Assembly (NCBI GenBank): GCA_043802345.1
Contig: JAZDLC010000057.1
Location: 1-29,449, forward strand
From: JAZDLC01 sp043802345
Lineage (GTDB): Bacteria; Planctomycetota; B15-G4; JADJEK01
Direction of reading: 5' to 3'
Length of the DNA stretch: 29,449 nt
Position 1 is the stretch's first letter. Each line of letters begins with the position of its first letter. Below are positions 8,232 through 15,795 of the stretch, piece after piece. The position numbers were made by a program, and so were the translations under genes. The notes beneath the pieces were generated by a model, which saw only the letters and a list, made by a program, of their open reading frames with translations, searched no databases and was not told where the DNA came from.

Positions 8232-9194
8232 ATGACGCCTCGAACGGCCGTTTCTGTCGCGCTGCTCATGCTCCTTTGTGACGGCCTGTGGGCCGGGGAG
8301 TTCAAGGTCGAATTCGATCTGGCCGAGACCGCGACCGTGGGAGAGAAGGTCTCGCTGCGGGTCGAAGTGACGAACCTGGGCCAGGCGACCGAGGTGGTCA
8401 AGGAGCCGCAGTTCGACTACCGCTCGTTCGACTTCCTGGTCAGCTTCGACGGGGGCAAGGACTCGAGATTCACCCGCTACCATCCGGCCGCGGGTTCCCC
8501 GTCCCTTCTCACCGGCAGGGACCTCCTTCCCGGCAAGTCGATTCAACTGGCGCATGAAGTAATCGCCCTCAAGGTCGGCCGGTGGACCTTTCAGCCGCTG
8601 TTCCAGGGCGCCCGTGGAGCTGCCGTGGAAGGCCCCAGGAAGTCGGTCCAGGTGAAGCCGGGGAAGGGGAACGAGATGCTGCTGCGGTTCGAGACCAAGG
8701 AGGGGGAGATCGAGGCCGAGTTCTGGCCGGAGGTCGCGCCGGCGACATCGCTTCACATCGCGGGCCTGGCGTCGGCCGGATTCTACGACGGACTCAAGTT
8801 CCATCGAACGATAAAGGAGTTCATGATCCAGGGCGGTTGTCCGAACGGGAACGGCACCGGGAGTCCGGGGTACACGGTCGAGGCGGAGTTCAACTCCAGG
8901 AAGCACACGGCCGGGGTTCTTTCCATGGCTCGCAGCGGCGATCCGTACGAGAGCATGGGCAAGGAACCGCGGCCGCAGTTCGCCAACTCCGCGGGATCCC
9001 AGTTCTTCCTGTGCGACGCCGAGGCTCCCTTCCTGGACGGCAAGTACACCGCCTTCGGCGCGGTGGTCAGCGGGATGGATGTGGTGCATCGGATCGCCGC
9101 CGCACCCGCGACCCAGGGCACCGATCCCGGTCCGTCGGTGCCTGTCGATCCGGTGGTGATGACGTCCGTGAAGCTGGTCCCCCGGTCACCCTGA
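8232..9194 (+). CDS. exported cyclophilin-type peptidyl-prolyl isomerase with an N-terminal Ig-like domain
   Basis: This is a predicted periplasmic or cell-surface prolyl isomerase of 320 residues. ATG 8232 gives a signal peptide (MTPRTAVSVALLMLLCDGLWAG) after a GGAG site. The in-frame ATG at 8106 would add 42 residues that hide the signal, so I reject it. Residues about 22-145 look like an all-beta, Ig-like or intracellular-proteinase-inhibitor-like domain (VGEKVSLRVEVTNLGQATEV). The cyclophilin domain follows from about residue 150 with the core FHRTIKEFMIQGG, then AGVLSMAR, NSAGSQFFL and the C-terminal YTAFGAVVSGMDVV. The catalytic Arg of the FHR motif is kept. The N-terminal domain could position the isomerase on exported clients. 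It is not clearly part of either neighbouring operon. Confidence 0.9.
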   Translation: MTPRTAVSVALLMLLCDGLWAGEFKVEFDLAETATVGEKVSLRVEVTNLGQATEVVKEPQFDYRSFDFLVSFDGGKDSRFTRYHPAAGSPSLLTGRDLLPGKSIQLAHEVIALKVGRWTFQPLFQGARGAAVEGPRKSVQVKPGKGNEMLLRFETKEGEIEAEFWPEVAPATSLHIAGLASAGFYDGLKFHRTIKEFMIQGGCPNGNGTGSPGYTVEAEFNSRKHTAGVLSMARSGDPYESMGKEPRPQFANSAGSQFFLCDAEAPFLDGKYTAFGAVVSGMDVVHRIAAAPATQGTDPGPSVPVDPVVMTSVKLVPRSP

Positions 9195-9221
9195 CCGACT
9201 CGAGAGAGGAGAGCCGACGGG

Positions 9222-10514
9222 ATGACACCCATGGGTTGGACGCTGGCCGAGAAGATCGTGTCGAGCCACGCTGGAGGGATCCCGGTGGCTCCTGGCGACG
9301 CGGTCTTCGTGCACCCGGATCTCGTCAGCCTGGATGAGCGGCAGGCGGAACGGCTGCTGGACCTCCTCGAGGAGAGCGGCGAAACCTGGCCCCGGGGAGG
9401 GGAGTTGCTGCGGGTGATTCCAGGCCACTTCGCCGCGACCTCGGATCCCGGGAGGGCTTCGGTCTATCGCCGGTTGCGGCAGTTCTTCGAGCAGCAGGAG
9501 TGGACCGGCCTGTCGCCGCTCGGGAGGGGCGGGTCGCTGGCGGTGGGGACGATTGACGGGGGGTACGCGATTCCGGGCCATCTGGTGCTAGGAAGCGACG
9601 GACACCTCTCGGACGCCGGAGCCGTCGGCTGCCTGGGTCTCCCGGTATCAGAGGGGCGCCTGATCCGCGCGCTGGCCGGCCAGCCGATCGAGCTGAAGGT
9701 GCCGGCAAGTATCAGAGTCCGCCTGGCAGGCACGCCGGGACGCTGGTGTACGGGACTGGACGTGATGCTGCGGCTCCTGAACGAGCTGGGCAAGGACCGC
9801 CTGCTGGACCGGGTGGTCGAACTGCATGGGCCGGCGCTCGATCACATGGACATGATCGATCGGCTGGCCATGACCTCGGTGGGGTTCGAGGCCGGTCTGC
9901 GCTCCGTCCTGCTGGGAACCGATGAGACCACCCTGGCCTGGCTGCGGGCCCGCACCGAGAAGGCTCTCGCGCATCTGCTGCCGGACGGGGATGCGGCCTA
10001 CGAGGAGCGGCTGGAGCTGAATCTGGATGGATGGGAGCCGATGGTGGCCCTGGCGCCCTCTCCCTACGGGGCCCGCCCGGTGAGCGAACTGCCGGAGATT
10101 CCGGTGGACCAGGTTGTGATCGGGCACAGAGCCGGAGGAAGAGTCGAGGATCTCAGGCTGGTGGCGAGGCTGCTGAATGAGCACCCGGTCCATGGCAACC
10201 TGCGGTTGCTGATCGTGCCCGGATCGCAGAAGATCTTCCAGCATTGTGCGGAGGAAGGGTTGGTGGCAACATTGGTCCGCGTCGGCGCCTTGGTGGCAAC
10301 GCCAATGATGGATCTCTGGGAATCGGACCAGGGGGGGACCTTGGGCGAGGGTGAGGTCTGTCTGACCACAACGACTGAGAATCGCACCGGATGGCAGGGG
10401 CCGGCAAGCGCGAAGATCCACTTTTCCAGCCCGGCGGTGGCCGCGGCCACCGCCGCGATGGGGCGCATTGCCCATCCGGACGAGGTCTTGCGCAGCCGGA
10501 GGGAGTCGGCCTGA
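9222..10514 (+). CDS. aconitase/LeuC-family protein lacking the iron-sulfur cysteines
   Basis: The 430 residues follow the isopropylmalate isomerase large-subunit (LeuC) fold end to end: TLAEKI near the start, IPGHLVLGSDGH at 117-128, VPASIRVRLAG, then VPGSQKIFQ, ENRTGWQG and a closing SSPAVAAATAAMG. The key residues are gone. The first cluster-ligand motif GSCTNGR reads GHRAGGR (301-307). The usual GCG-x-C pair is replaced around ATPMMDLW (359-365). The DSH substrate motif reads DGH, and the second arginine of NRNFxGR is Trp or Gln. All three [4Fe-4S] ligands are therefore missing, and it cannot work as a standard dehydratase. No LeuD small-subunit gene adjoins it. It lies 87 bases upstream of leuB in the same direction. 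It may be a regulatory or scaffolding pseudoenzyme, or an enzyme with new chemistry. The fold assignment is firm; the function is unknown. Confidence 0.8.
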   Translation: MTPMGWTLAEKIVSSHAGGIPVAPGDAVFVHPDLVSLDERQAERLLDLLEESGETWPRGGELLRVIPGHFAATSDPGRASVYRRLRQFFEQQEWTGLSPLGRGGSLAVGTIDGGYAIPGHLVLGSDGHLSDAGAVGCLGLPVSEGRLIRALAGQPIELKVPASIRVRLAGTPGRWCTGLDVMLRLLNELGKDRLLDRVVELHGPALDHMDMIDRLAMTSVGFEAGLRSVLLGTDETTLAWLRARTEKALAHLLPDGDAAYEERLELNLDGWEPMVALAPSPYGARPVSELPEIPVDQVVIGHRAGGRVEDLRLVARLLNEHPVHGNLRLLIVPGSQKIFQHCAEEGLVATLVRVGALVATPMMDLWESDQGGTLGEGEVCLTTTTENRTGWQGPASAKIHFSSPAVAAATAAMGRIAHPDEVLRSRRESA

Positions 10515-10601
10515 CATGTTGATTTGTCTGGGAGCCCGTACGGATTCCAGCAACACAACCTCATGGAAGCATGGGTTGATTGAAGAACCAGGAGCAGGAA
10601 C

Positions 10602-11663
10602 GTGAGCAAGTATCGCATCGCTGTGTTGCCCGGAGACGGAATCGGTGAAGAAGTCGTCCGGGAGGGAATGAAGGTACTCGAGGCAGCCGCCGAGGCCTTC
10701 AGTTTCGATTTCGAGGCCAAGACCTATCCATTCGGCGCCGACCACTACCTCGAAACAGGCGAGACGATGCCGGAGTCGGTGTTCACGGAATTCCTCGACT
10801 TCGACGCGGTCTACATGGGGGCCATCGGCGATCCGAGGGTGGAGACCGGATTGCTGGAGCACGCCATCATCGGTGGCACGCGGTTCAAGCTGGATCTGTA
10901 CGTCAACCTCCGGCCGGTGAAGCTGTATGCGGAGCGCCTGTGTCCCATCAAGGGGAAGCAGCCGAAGGATGTCGACATGGTCTTCGTGCGGGAGAACACG
11001 GAAGACGCGTACACGCGAATTGGTGGCATCTTCAAGCAGGGGACGCCGGACGAAGTGGCGATAGCGACCATGATCTACACCAGGAAGGGGTGTGAGCGGG
11101 CCATCCGCTACGCTTTCGAGATGGCGCGCAAGCGGGATATGCGGAAGAAGGTGCTGCTGATCGACAAGGCGAATGCGATCCGGGCGCAGGATATCTGGAC
11201 CCGCACCTTCGCCGAGGTCGCAACGGAGTACCCCGACATCGAGACGGATCATGCCTACATCGATGCGGCATGCATGTGGATGATGAAGAATCCGGAGTGG
11301 TTCGATGTGGCCGTGACACCGAATATCTTCGGCGACATCATCACTGACATTGGCGCGATGCTGCAGGGCGGCCTGGGCGTTGCCGCCTCCGGAAACCTCC
11401 ATCCGGGCAAGGTCTCCATGTTCGAGCCGATTCATGGCTCGGCACCGAAGTATCGCGGACAGAACGTGGCCAATCCGATTGCCTGCATCATGGCTGCATC
11501 GATGATGCTGGACTACGTGGGAGAGGGGGCGGCGGGCCGGAGGATCGAGGAAGTGGTGGCCCAGAAGATCGAGAGCGGCGGCATCGAATCGCTCGGAGCC
11601 GGCGCCCTGCCGACCGATGTCATCGGGGACATGATCGCGGGGGGTGTGCGGGCGGGAGGGTAG
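10602..11663 (+). CDS. leuB: 3-isopropylmalate dehydrogenase (actinobacterial-type), beta-decarboxylating dehydrogenase family
   Basis: It probably oxidises and decarboxylates 3-isopropylmalate with NAD in leucine biosynthesis. The GTG at 10602 follows AGGAGCAGG. The 353-residue chain has the N-terminal PGDGIGEEV and GAIGDPRVETGLLE stretches. The substrate arginines are at 94, 104 (NLRP) and 130 (RENTE), with a Tyr at 137. The metal-binding segment reads NIFGDIITDIGAMLQGG, followed by FEPIHGSAP. The pattern GLLE-x7-RFKLDLYVNLRPVKLY followed by VRENTEDAY is that of the longer-looped actinobacterial LeuB type. Homoisocitrate, isocitrate and tartrate dehydrogenases share much of this sequence, so substrate identity is likely but not certain. 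The preceding gene is the cysteine-less LeuC-like protein. Confidence 0.8.
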   Translation: MSKYRIAVLPGDGIGEEVVREGMKVLEAAAEAFSFDFEAKTYPFGADHYLETGETMPESVFTEFLDFDAVYMGAIGDPRVETGLLEHAIIGGTRFKLDLYVNLRPVKLYAERLCPIKGKQPKDVDMVFVRENTEDAYTRIGGIFKQGTPDEVAIATMIYTRKGCERAIRYAFEMARKRDMRKKVLLIDKANAIRAQDIWTRTFAEVATEYPDIETDHAYIDAACMWMMKNPEWFDVAVTPNIFGDIITDIGAMLQGGLGVAASGNLHPGKVSMFEPIHGSAPKYRGQNVANPIACIMAASMMLDYVGEGAAGRRIEEVVAQKIESGGIESLGAGALPTDVIGDMIAGGVRAGG

Positions 11664-11673
11664 CGCTCCCCTT

Positions 11674-11774
11674 GCACTCAGTCGCTTTAGCGACGGTACT
11701 CGTACTCGAATCGTGAGCTGCCAGGTTGGAGCGGACCCACGGAATCCGGTACGAGTACGAAGGAGGCCGAGTGC
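11674..11774. repeat. nested inverted repeats between convergent genes
   Basis: Between the leuB stop and the convergent regulator stop lie three dyads. There is a 6-bp hairpin GTCGCT-TT-AGCGAC (11681-11694), a 10-bp inverted pair GTACTCGTAC / GTACGAGTAC (11696-11705 and 11749-11758), and an outer GCACTC / GAGTGC pair (11674-11679 and 11769-11774). The layout could fold into one cruciform-like structure. It may be a bidirectional terminator or a copy of a dispersed palindromic repeat. There is no strong T tract. Confidence 0.5.
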
Positions 11775-11778
11775 GGCC

Positions 11779-13092
11779 CTACTTCGAATCCATGTCATAC
11801 TTCTTCATCTTCCGCCAGAGCGTCGTGCGGGAGATATTGAGGTTCTGAGCGGCCTGCTTCAGATTCCTCGGATTCCGGCGCAGCTCCTCCTCGATGGCCT
11901 TCTTCTCCTCCTGTTCGACCCGGGTACGCATTGCGTGCGCTTCGTTGTCAGCCTCCACCGGAATTGTTGCGATGATCCCCAATTTCTCCAGGACCTCTAC
12001 CGTGATCTCGCCACCAGTCGCGAGAGGCAACGCCTGCTCGAGGATTTCTTCCAGCTGCTTCAGGTTACCTGGGTACGGCAGGGACATCAGAACCCTGGTC
12101 GCTTCCTTCCTGATCTTCACCGCGGCAGCGCCCCGGCCGCCATTCTTCTTCAGGAAGTGCTGAGCGAGCCGCGTGATGTCGGCCCTGCGGTCGCGCAGGG
12201 CAGGAAGGCGGATCTCCATCGCCCTCAGGGAGTAGAACAGATCCTGCCGGAAGGAGCCCTTGTCCACCAGCTTCTCGAGATCCACTGCGCTGGCGGCAAT
12301 GACATGCACGTCGACCCGCGAGACCGGTCCGCCCGGATCTCTCTGGGTCTCGCCGTCTCGCAAGTAGCGCAGGAGGCGAGCCTGTGTGATTTCCGGGAGG
12401 TGCTCCACTCCGTCGAGATAGATCGTGCCTCCGCTCGCCTCGAACAGGCGACCGGAACCGCCGCTGGAGGAGCCGAAAAGCTCGGCATCCAGATCGCTCA
12501 CCGCGGCGGCGCACCTGAGCGGCACGAACTGGGCCCCGCTGCGCGGCGACGCGGCGTGGATGGTGCGGGCCATGGTCTCGCGTCCCGTCCCGACTTCCCC
12601 CAGGATCAGGACCGGCTTGTCGGTGGTCGCGGAGCGGCGAGCGAGCTCCCGCGCGTCCTGGAAGGCGGGCGTGTCGCCCACCAGATCCCGGAACGGACTC
12701 CCCTGTTCCGCGCCGCCACCTGTGCCTCCGAACTCGGCCCGGGCTTTCTGGATCGTCTCGAGCAGAGTCTCCTGGGTGAAGGTCTTCTCGAGGTAATGGA
12801 AGGCGCCGAGCTTCATCGCGCTGACAGTGCTCGGAATGGAGGGATAGGCGGTGATGAGGATCACGGCCACCTGCGGCCACCGGGCGCGGACTCTCTTGAG
12901 GAGTTCCAGCCCGTCCATCTGGGGCATCATTACGTCGATCAGGGCGACGTCGACTTGCTCCCGCTCGAGGTGGTTCAGAGCCTCGGTTCCCGAGGAGGCT
13001 TGCAGCACGCGGTGTCCCGCTCGCTCCAGGATCGATTTGATGGTGAAACGAACCCTGCTCTCATCGTCAACAACCAGAATGTTAGCGGCCAT
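11779..13092 (-). CDS. NtrC-like response regulator with a degenerate AAA+ domain
   Basis: The 437-residue protein has three parts. The receiver domain (1-120) keeps the acidic pair D9/D10, phosphoacceptor Asp53, Thr81 and Lys103. The AAA+ region (about 134-365) is next, and a Fis-type HTH (LKQAAQNLNISRTTLWRKMK) closes the chain. ATG 13092 is used because GGAGGAGCGGAG precedes it; the upstream ORF extension is not protein-like. The AAA+ part is altered. Walker A reads GEVGTGRE, with Lys replaced by Arg171. Walker B reads TIYLDGVE, with Glu replaced by Gly228. The GAFTGA sigma54-contact loop after ELFG (204-207) is deleted. The arginine-finger stretch reads FYSL where FYRL is usual. ATP hydrolysis and sigma54 activation therefore look unlikely, and it probably acts as a phosphorylation-controlled DNA-binding protein. 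No partner histidine kinase is in the window. Confidence 0.88.
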   Translation of the reverse strand: MAANILVVDDESRVRFTIKSILERAGHRVLQASSGTEALNHLEREQVDVALIDVMMPQMDGLELLKRVRARWPQVAVILITAYPSIPSTVSAMKLGAFHYLEKTFTQETLLETIQKARAEFGGTGGGAEQGSPFRDLVGDTPAFQDARELARRSATTDKPVLILGEVGTGRETMARTIHAASPRSGAQFVPLRCAAAVSDLDAELFGSSSGGSGRLFEASGGTIYLDGVEHLPEITQARLLRYLRDGETQRDPGGPVSRVDVHVIAASAVDLEKLVDKGSFRQDLFYSLRAMEIRLPALRDRRADITRLAQHFLKKNGGRGAAAVKIRKEATRVLMSLPYPGNLKQLEEILEQALPLATGGEITVEVLEKLGIIATIPVEADNEAHAMRTRVEQEEKKAIEEELRRNPRNLKQAAQNLNISRTTLWRKMKKYDMDSK

Positions 13093-13394
13093 CTCCGCTC
13101 CTCCTCGTCCATCTTCCTCAGCGCTCAGGCCCCATTGTGTCCCTGTTCGTCCTTCTGGGCGCGTCCGGATCCAGCTCCAGGCCCGTGCCGCGAAAGGGTG
13201 AGGTAGAATGGAAGTCGTTGTCAGATGTTCCTTAAGGATCGTAGCATACTGCCGTGCCGGCAAAAAACACCCTGTTTCAATTTTGAAAAGAACGTGAATC
13301 GGCGAGATCTTGCAATGTGTTCCAGGATGACTGCAGTTGCCCGCTCGATTCGGAGCTCGTTCGAGGTTCTGATCGGAATCCTGGAGCCCGCGAT
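13093..13394. other. divergent intergenic region with an AT-rich dyad
   Basis: This 300-base gap separates the regulator (-) from the transferase gene (+). It is notably AT-rich around 13261-13300. There it carries a symmetric TTTCAA-TT-TTGAAA dyad (13275-13288), a possible operator for the adjacent Fis-HTH regulator. On the + strand TTGTCA (13218-13223) and TAGCAT (13242-13247) are a weak -35/-10 pair with an 18-base spacer. No other gene or RNA is visible, although the GTG at 13317 could extend the transferase into it. Confidence 0.35.
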
Positions 13395-14489
13395 TTGAAC
13401 AGGGCTGCCCAGCGGAGAGTGCTCTTCCCGGCCTCCACGCCGCTCTCGTTTGGAGTCGTGGAGCCCCTCATGCGGGTGCTTTCTCGAGATCCACGGATCG
13501 AGGTCCTGGTCACGGTTCGTCACGGAGGAAGGACGCTGGCGAGGCAGTGCCTGCGGGAGCGGTTCACGTATGTCTCCGGGGTGAGCGCGCGATTCCGCAA
13601 ATTCGACGCGGCTGTCTGCTCCGGTTTCTTCTTCCATTCGCGCAGGAGCCGGCTGCTGGTCGAGATGTTCCATGGAGTGTCACCCAAGAACTACGCGATC
13701 CGGGGCGAGGTTCGGCGGTTCGACCGGCTGTTCCTGATCGGGGAGTATCACCGCGAGAAGTTCGTCCGGGCCGGTCTGCTGGGCGAGCATGACCTCCGCG
13801 GTATGAGGATCGGGATGCCCAAGACAGACCCTCTCGCGGCCTCCGGAACGGGCGATGCCGAGTTGATCAGGTCCCTGGAGCTGGATCCGGCCCTGCCCAC
13901 CGTGGCGTACGCTCCCACCCGCTCGGGCTCTTCCGGATCTTCTCTGGATGAATTCGGGCTCGACCTGATCGACCTGGTCTCGGAGATGCCAGTGAACCTG
14001 CTGGTCAAGCTCCATGACCGGTCGCTGAAGCGGTATCGCAGCAAGATGAAGGTCGACTACGTGGATCTGATCGGCCAGAGAGAGCGTGGGCGGAACCTGC
14101 GTCTGATTCGGGATCACGACGTGATCCCGACCCTGGCCGCCGCGGACCTGCTCCTGACCGACCTTTCCAGCGTGGGGAGTGAGTTCCTGCTGCGGGACCG
14201 GCCCGTAATCTACCTCTCGGTGCCGAATCACGAGCAGAGGATCCGGTCGAGCTCGGCGCAGCGCTTCGGTGCCGACGACCCGCATGACCTCGACTACCTG
14301 CGGGAAGCCGGAGATCTGGTGCGGCACCCGAAAGAGCTGCGCCCGGTACTGGAGAGGGCGCTCGCCAATCCTCTGGCGAAGAGTGACCTGCGGAGGGAAA
14401 GGGCGAAGCTGTTGTTCTACAATCCGGGGGCGGCCACCCGACATGCGGCCGATGCCCTGTATGACCTCCTGGAGCTGGAGACTCCGTGA
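13395..14489 (+). CDS. CDP-glycerol glycerophosphotransferase-like (TagB/TagF family) transferase
   Basis: The protein belongs to the GT-B-fold family that adds glycerol phosphate or related units to surface polymers. Markers are FHGVSPKNYAI near the N-terminal half (the WHGTPLK-like motif with its conserved His), VAYAPTRSG, and ADLLLTDLSSVGSEFLLRDRPVIYL, which matches the TD-SS nucleotide-binding motif. I place the start at TTG 13395 (MNRAAQRRVLFPASTP) because GGAG lies eight bases upstream. A GTG at 13317 would add 26 residues with no protein-like character. From the TTG the product is 364 residues. It overlaps the next glycosyltransferase by four bases (GTGA), so the two probably act in one pathway. 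There is no membrane segment. The polymer it acts on is unknown, and in a Gram-negative-type cell it need not be teichoic acid. Confidence 0.82.
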   Translation: MNRAAQRRVLFPASTPLSFGVVEPLMRVLSRDPRIEVLVTVRHGGRTLARQCLRERFTYVSGVSARFRKFDAAVCSGFFFHSRRSRLLVEMFHGVSPKNYAIRGEVRRFDRLFLIGEYHREKFVRAGLLGEHDLRGMRIGMPKTDPLAASGTGDAELIRSLELDPALPTVAYAPTRSGSSGSSLDEFGLDLIDLVSEMPVNLLVKLHDRSLKRYRSKMKVDYVDLIGQRERGRNLRLIRDHDVIPTLAAADLLLTDLSSVGSEFLLRDRPVIYLSVPNHEQRIRSSSAQRFGADDPHDLDYLREAGDLVRHPKELRPVLERALANPLAKSDLRRERAKLLFYNPGAATRHAADALYDLLELETP

Positions 14490-15622
14490 CCGCTTCCTCC
14501 CTTCGGATTCTGCACCTGCTTTCGCATGACCGCGTCAAGAGTGGCGGCGCCTTCCAGGCCATCCTGCTGGCGCGGGCGCAGCGTTCGCGGGGTTGTGAAG
14601 TCCGCTTCGTCCACAACTCCGGCCGGAACGAGGCCGAGGCGACGGCCGCCTTTGAGCCGCTCGTGCGCGAGGGTTTCGAGTGCGATTCGATTCCGATGCA
14701 GCACTTCGCGCGTTTCGGTGGCCGCCGCAGGTTTCGCAGGCTCGTCGCCCAGTTCGAACCGGACGTCCTGCACTCCCATCGGGAACGGGCCATGCGATTT
14801 GCCGTCTCGGCGCTCCGGGATCTCCGCGGGCCCGTCTTGCTGGCGCAGAAGGGGAACTGCTACCCGTCTGACAGGCCTACGGCCGCGGCCTACCGGTCCG
14901 AGCGGCTCGATCGGATCATCGCGGTCGCGGAAGCGGTCAAGAGCGTACTGGTCTTCTCGGATCGGGTTCGGCCGGAGAAGGTCGAGGTGATCTACGGTTC
15001 CTTCGACGGGGATCGGTTTGGAAGGCCGGTCGACGGCGGGGTGGTCCGGTCCGAGCTCGGGATTCCCGAGGCGGTCCCGGTCATCGGGATTGTGGCCAAT
15101 CTGGACCGCAAGAAGGGGCATGCGCTCTTCTTCCAGATGGCGCGCAAGATTCTCGAGCAGAAGCCGGGGGCACTGTTCGCCGTCATTGGCGGTGGCGACC
15201 TGGAACGGGCTCGCGCCCAGGCGCGGCAGTGTGGCGTGCTGGACTCGATTCTGTTCACCGGTTTCCGGAGAGACGTGGAACGGCTGCTGTCCGCCCTCGA
15301 CGTTTCGGTGAACTGCTCTCACGGGGGGGAGGGGCTGACCGGAGCGATTCGGGAATCGATGGCGCTCGGCCTGCCCGTTGTCTGCACCGATATCGGAGGC
15401 AACTCGGAACTGGTTCGCGCGGGTGAGACCGGCCATCTGGTTCAGGCGGGAGACGAGAAGGGCATGGCGGAGGCGGTCTTGCACCTCCTGGACAATCCGG
15501 AGCAGGCCACCCGGATGGCGGCGGCCGGGCGGGATCTGGTCCATCGCCTGATGAACAACGAAGGCCGTTGCGATCAGGTCATGGCGTTGTACGAGGAACT
15601 GCTGAAGTGGCGGAGGCGTTGA
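14486..15622 (+). CDS. family 4 (GT-B) glycosyltransferase
   Basis: This 378-residue retaining glycosyltransferase probably transfers a sugar from a nucleotide donor to a lipid-linked or surface glycan. The N-terminal domain has LHLLSHDRVKSGGAF, where GG lines the donor site, and VLHSHRERAM. The C-terminal Rossmann-like domain has PVIGIVANLDRKKGH, followed by LFTGFRRDVERLLSALDVSVNCS. The EGLTGAIRESMALGLPVV segment corresponds to the EX7E donor-binding motif. Translation is coupled to the upstream transferase by a GTGA overlap at 14486. A strong hairpin 30 bases downstream (15653-15689) is oriented as a terminator for the opposite strand but may also stabilise this transcript end. The acceptor and sugar cannot be told from sequence. 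Confidence 0.9.
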   Translation: MTASSLRILHLLSHDRVKSGGAFQAILLARAQRSRGCEVRFVHNSGRNEAEATAAFEPLVREGFECDSIPMQHFARFGGRRRFRRLVAQFEPDVLHSHRERAMRFAVSALRDLRGPVLLAQKGNCYPSDRPTAAAYRSERLDRIIAVAEAVKSVLVFSDRVRPEKVEVIYGSFDGDRFGRPVDGGVVRSELGIPEAVPVIGIVANLDRKKGHALFFQMARKILEQKPGALFAVIGGGDLERARAQARQCGVLDSILFTGFRRDVERLLSALDVSVNCSHGGEGLTGAIRESMALGLPVVCTDIGGNSELVRAGETGHLVQAGDEKGMAEAVLHLLDNPEQATRMAAAGRDLVHRLMNNEGRCDQVMALYEELLKWRRR

Positions 15623-15644
15623 CGGACTGCTCACCACAGTCCAG

Positions 15645-15689
15645 GCAAGAAAAGCGGCCCTGGCCGGAAGCTCTCCGGCCGGGGCCGCT
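15645..15689 (-). terminator. rho-independent terminator of the tRNA-Phe transcript
   Basis: Two 15-base arms (15653-15667 and 15675-15689) pair fully with one G-T wobble around a 7-base loop. On the minus strand the stem is followed at once by TTTTCTT. It starts ten bases after the tRNA 3' end, so it should terminate that transcript. Confidence 0.88.
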
Positions 15690-15698
15690 CGATGAGGA

Positions 15699-15773
15699 TG
15701 GTGGGCAGGGTCGGAGTTGAACCAACGACACCCCGGTTTTCAGCCGAGTGCTCTACCGCTGAGCTACCCGCCC
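15699..15773 (-). tRNA. tRNA-Phe (anticodon GAA)
   Basis: The minus strand folds into a complete cloverleaf. The acceptor stem is GGGCGGG/CCTGCCC with one G-T pair. The D arm is GCTC-AGCGGTA-GAGC. The anticodon stem is CTCGG/CCGGG with loop CTGAAAA, giving anticodon GAA. A five-base variable loop and the T arm GTTGG-TTCAACT-CCGAC follow. The discriminator is A and the CCA end is encoded. It lies 22 bases downstream of ribF on the same strand and may be co-transcribed with def-ribF. Confidence 0.97.
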
Positions 15774-15795
15774 TCAAGCCGGAGGATTATAGAGT

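Noticed and set aside
9648..11798. 716-codon open frame on the minus strand across the LeuC-like and leuB genes
   Set aside because: It is antisense to two well-supported genes, its product is rich in His, Arg, Asp and Gln without any recognisable motif, and such long antisense frames are expected at this GC content.
13242..13259. Sigma54-like element (GGCACG ... TGCT) upstream of the NtrC-like gene on the minus strand
   Set aside because: The GG to GC spacing is 11 bases, not the required 10, so it should not be recognised by sigma54.
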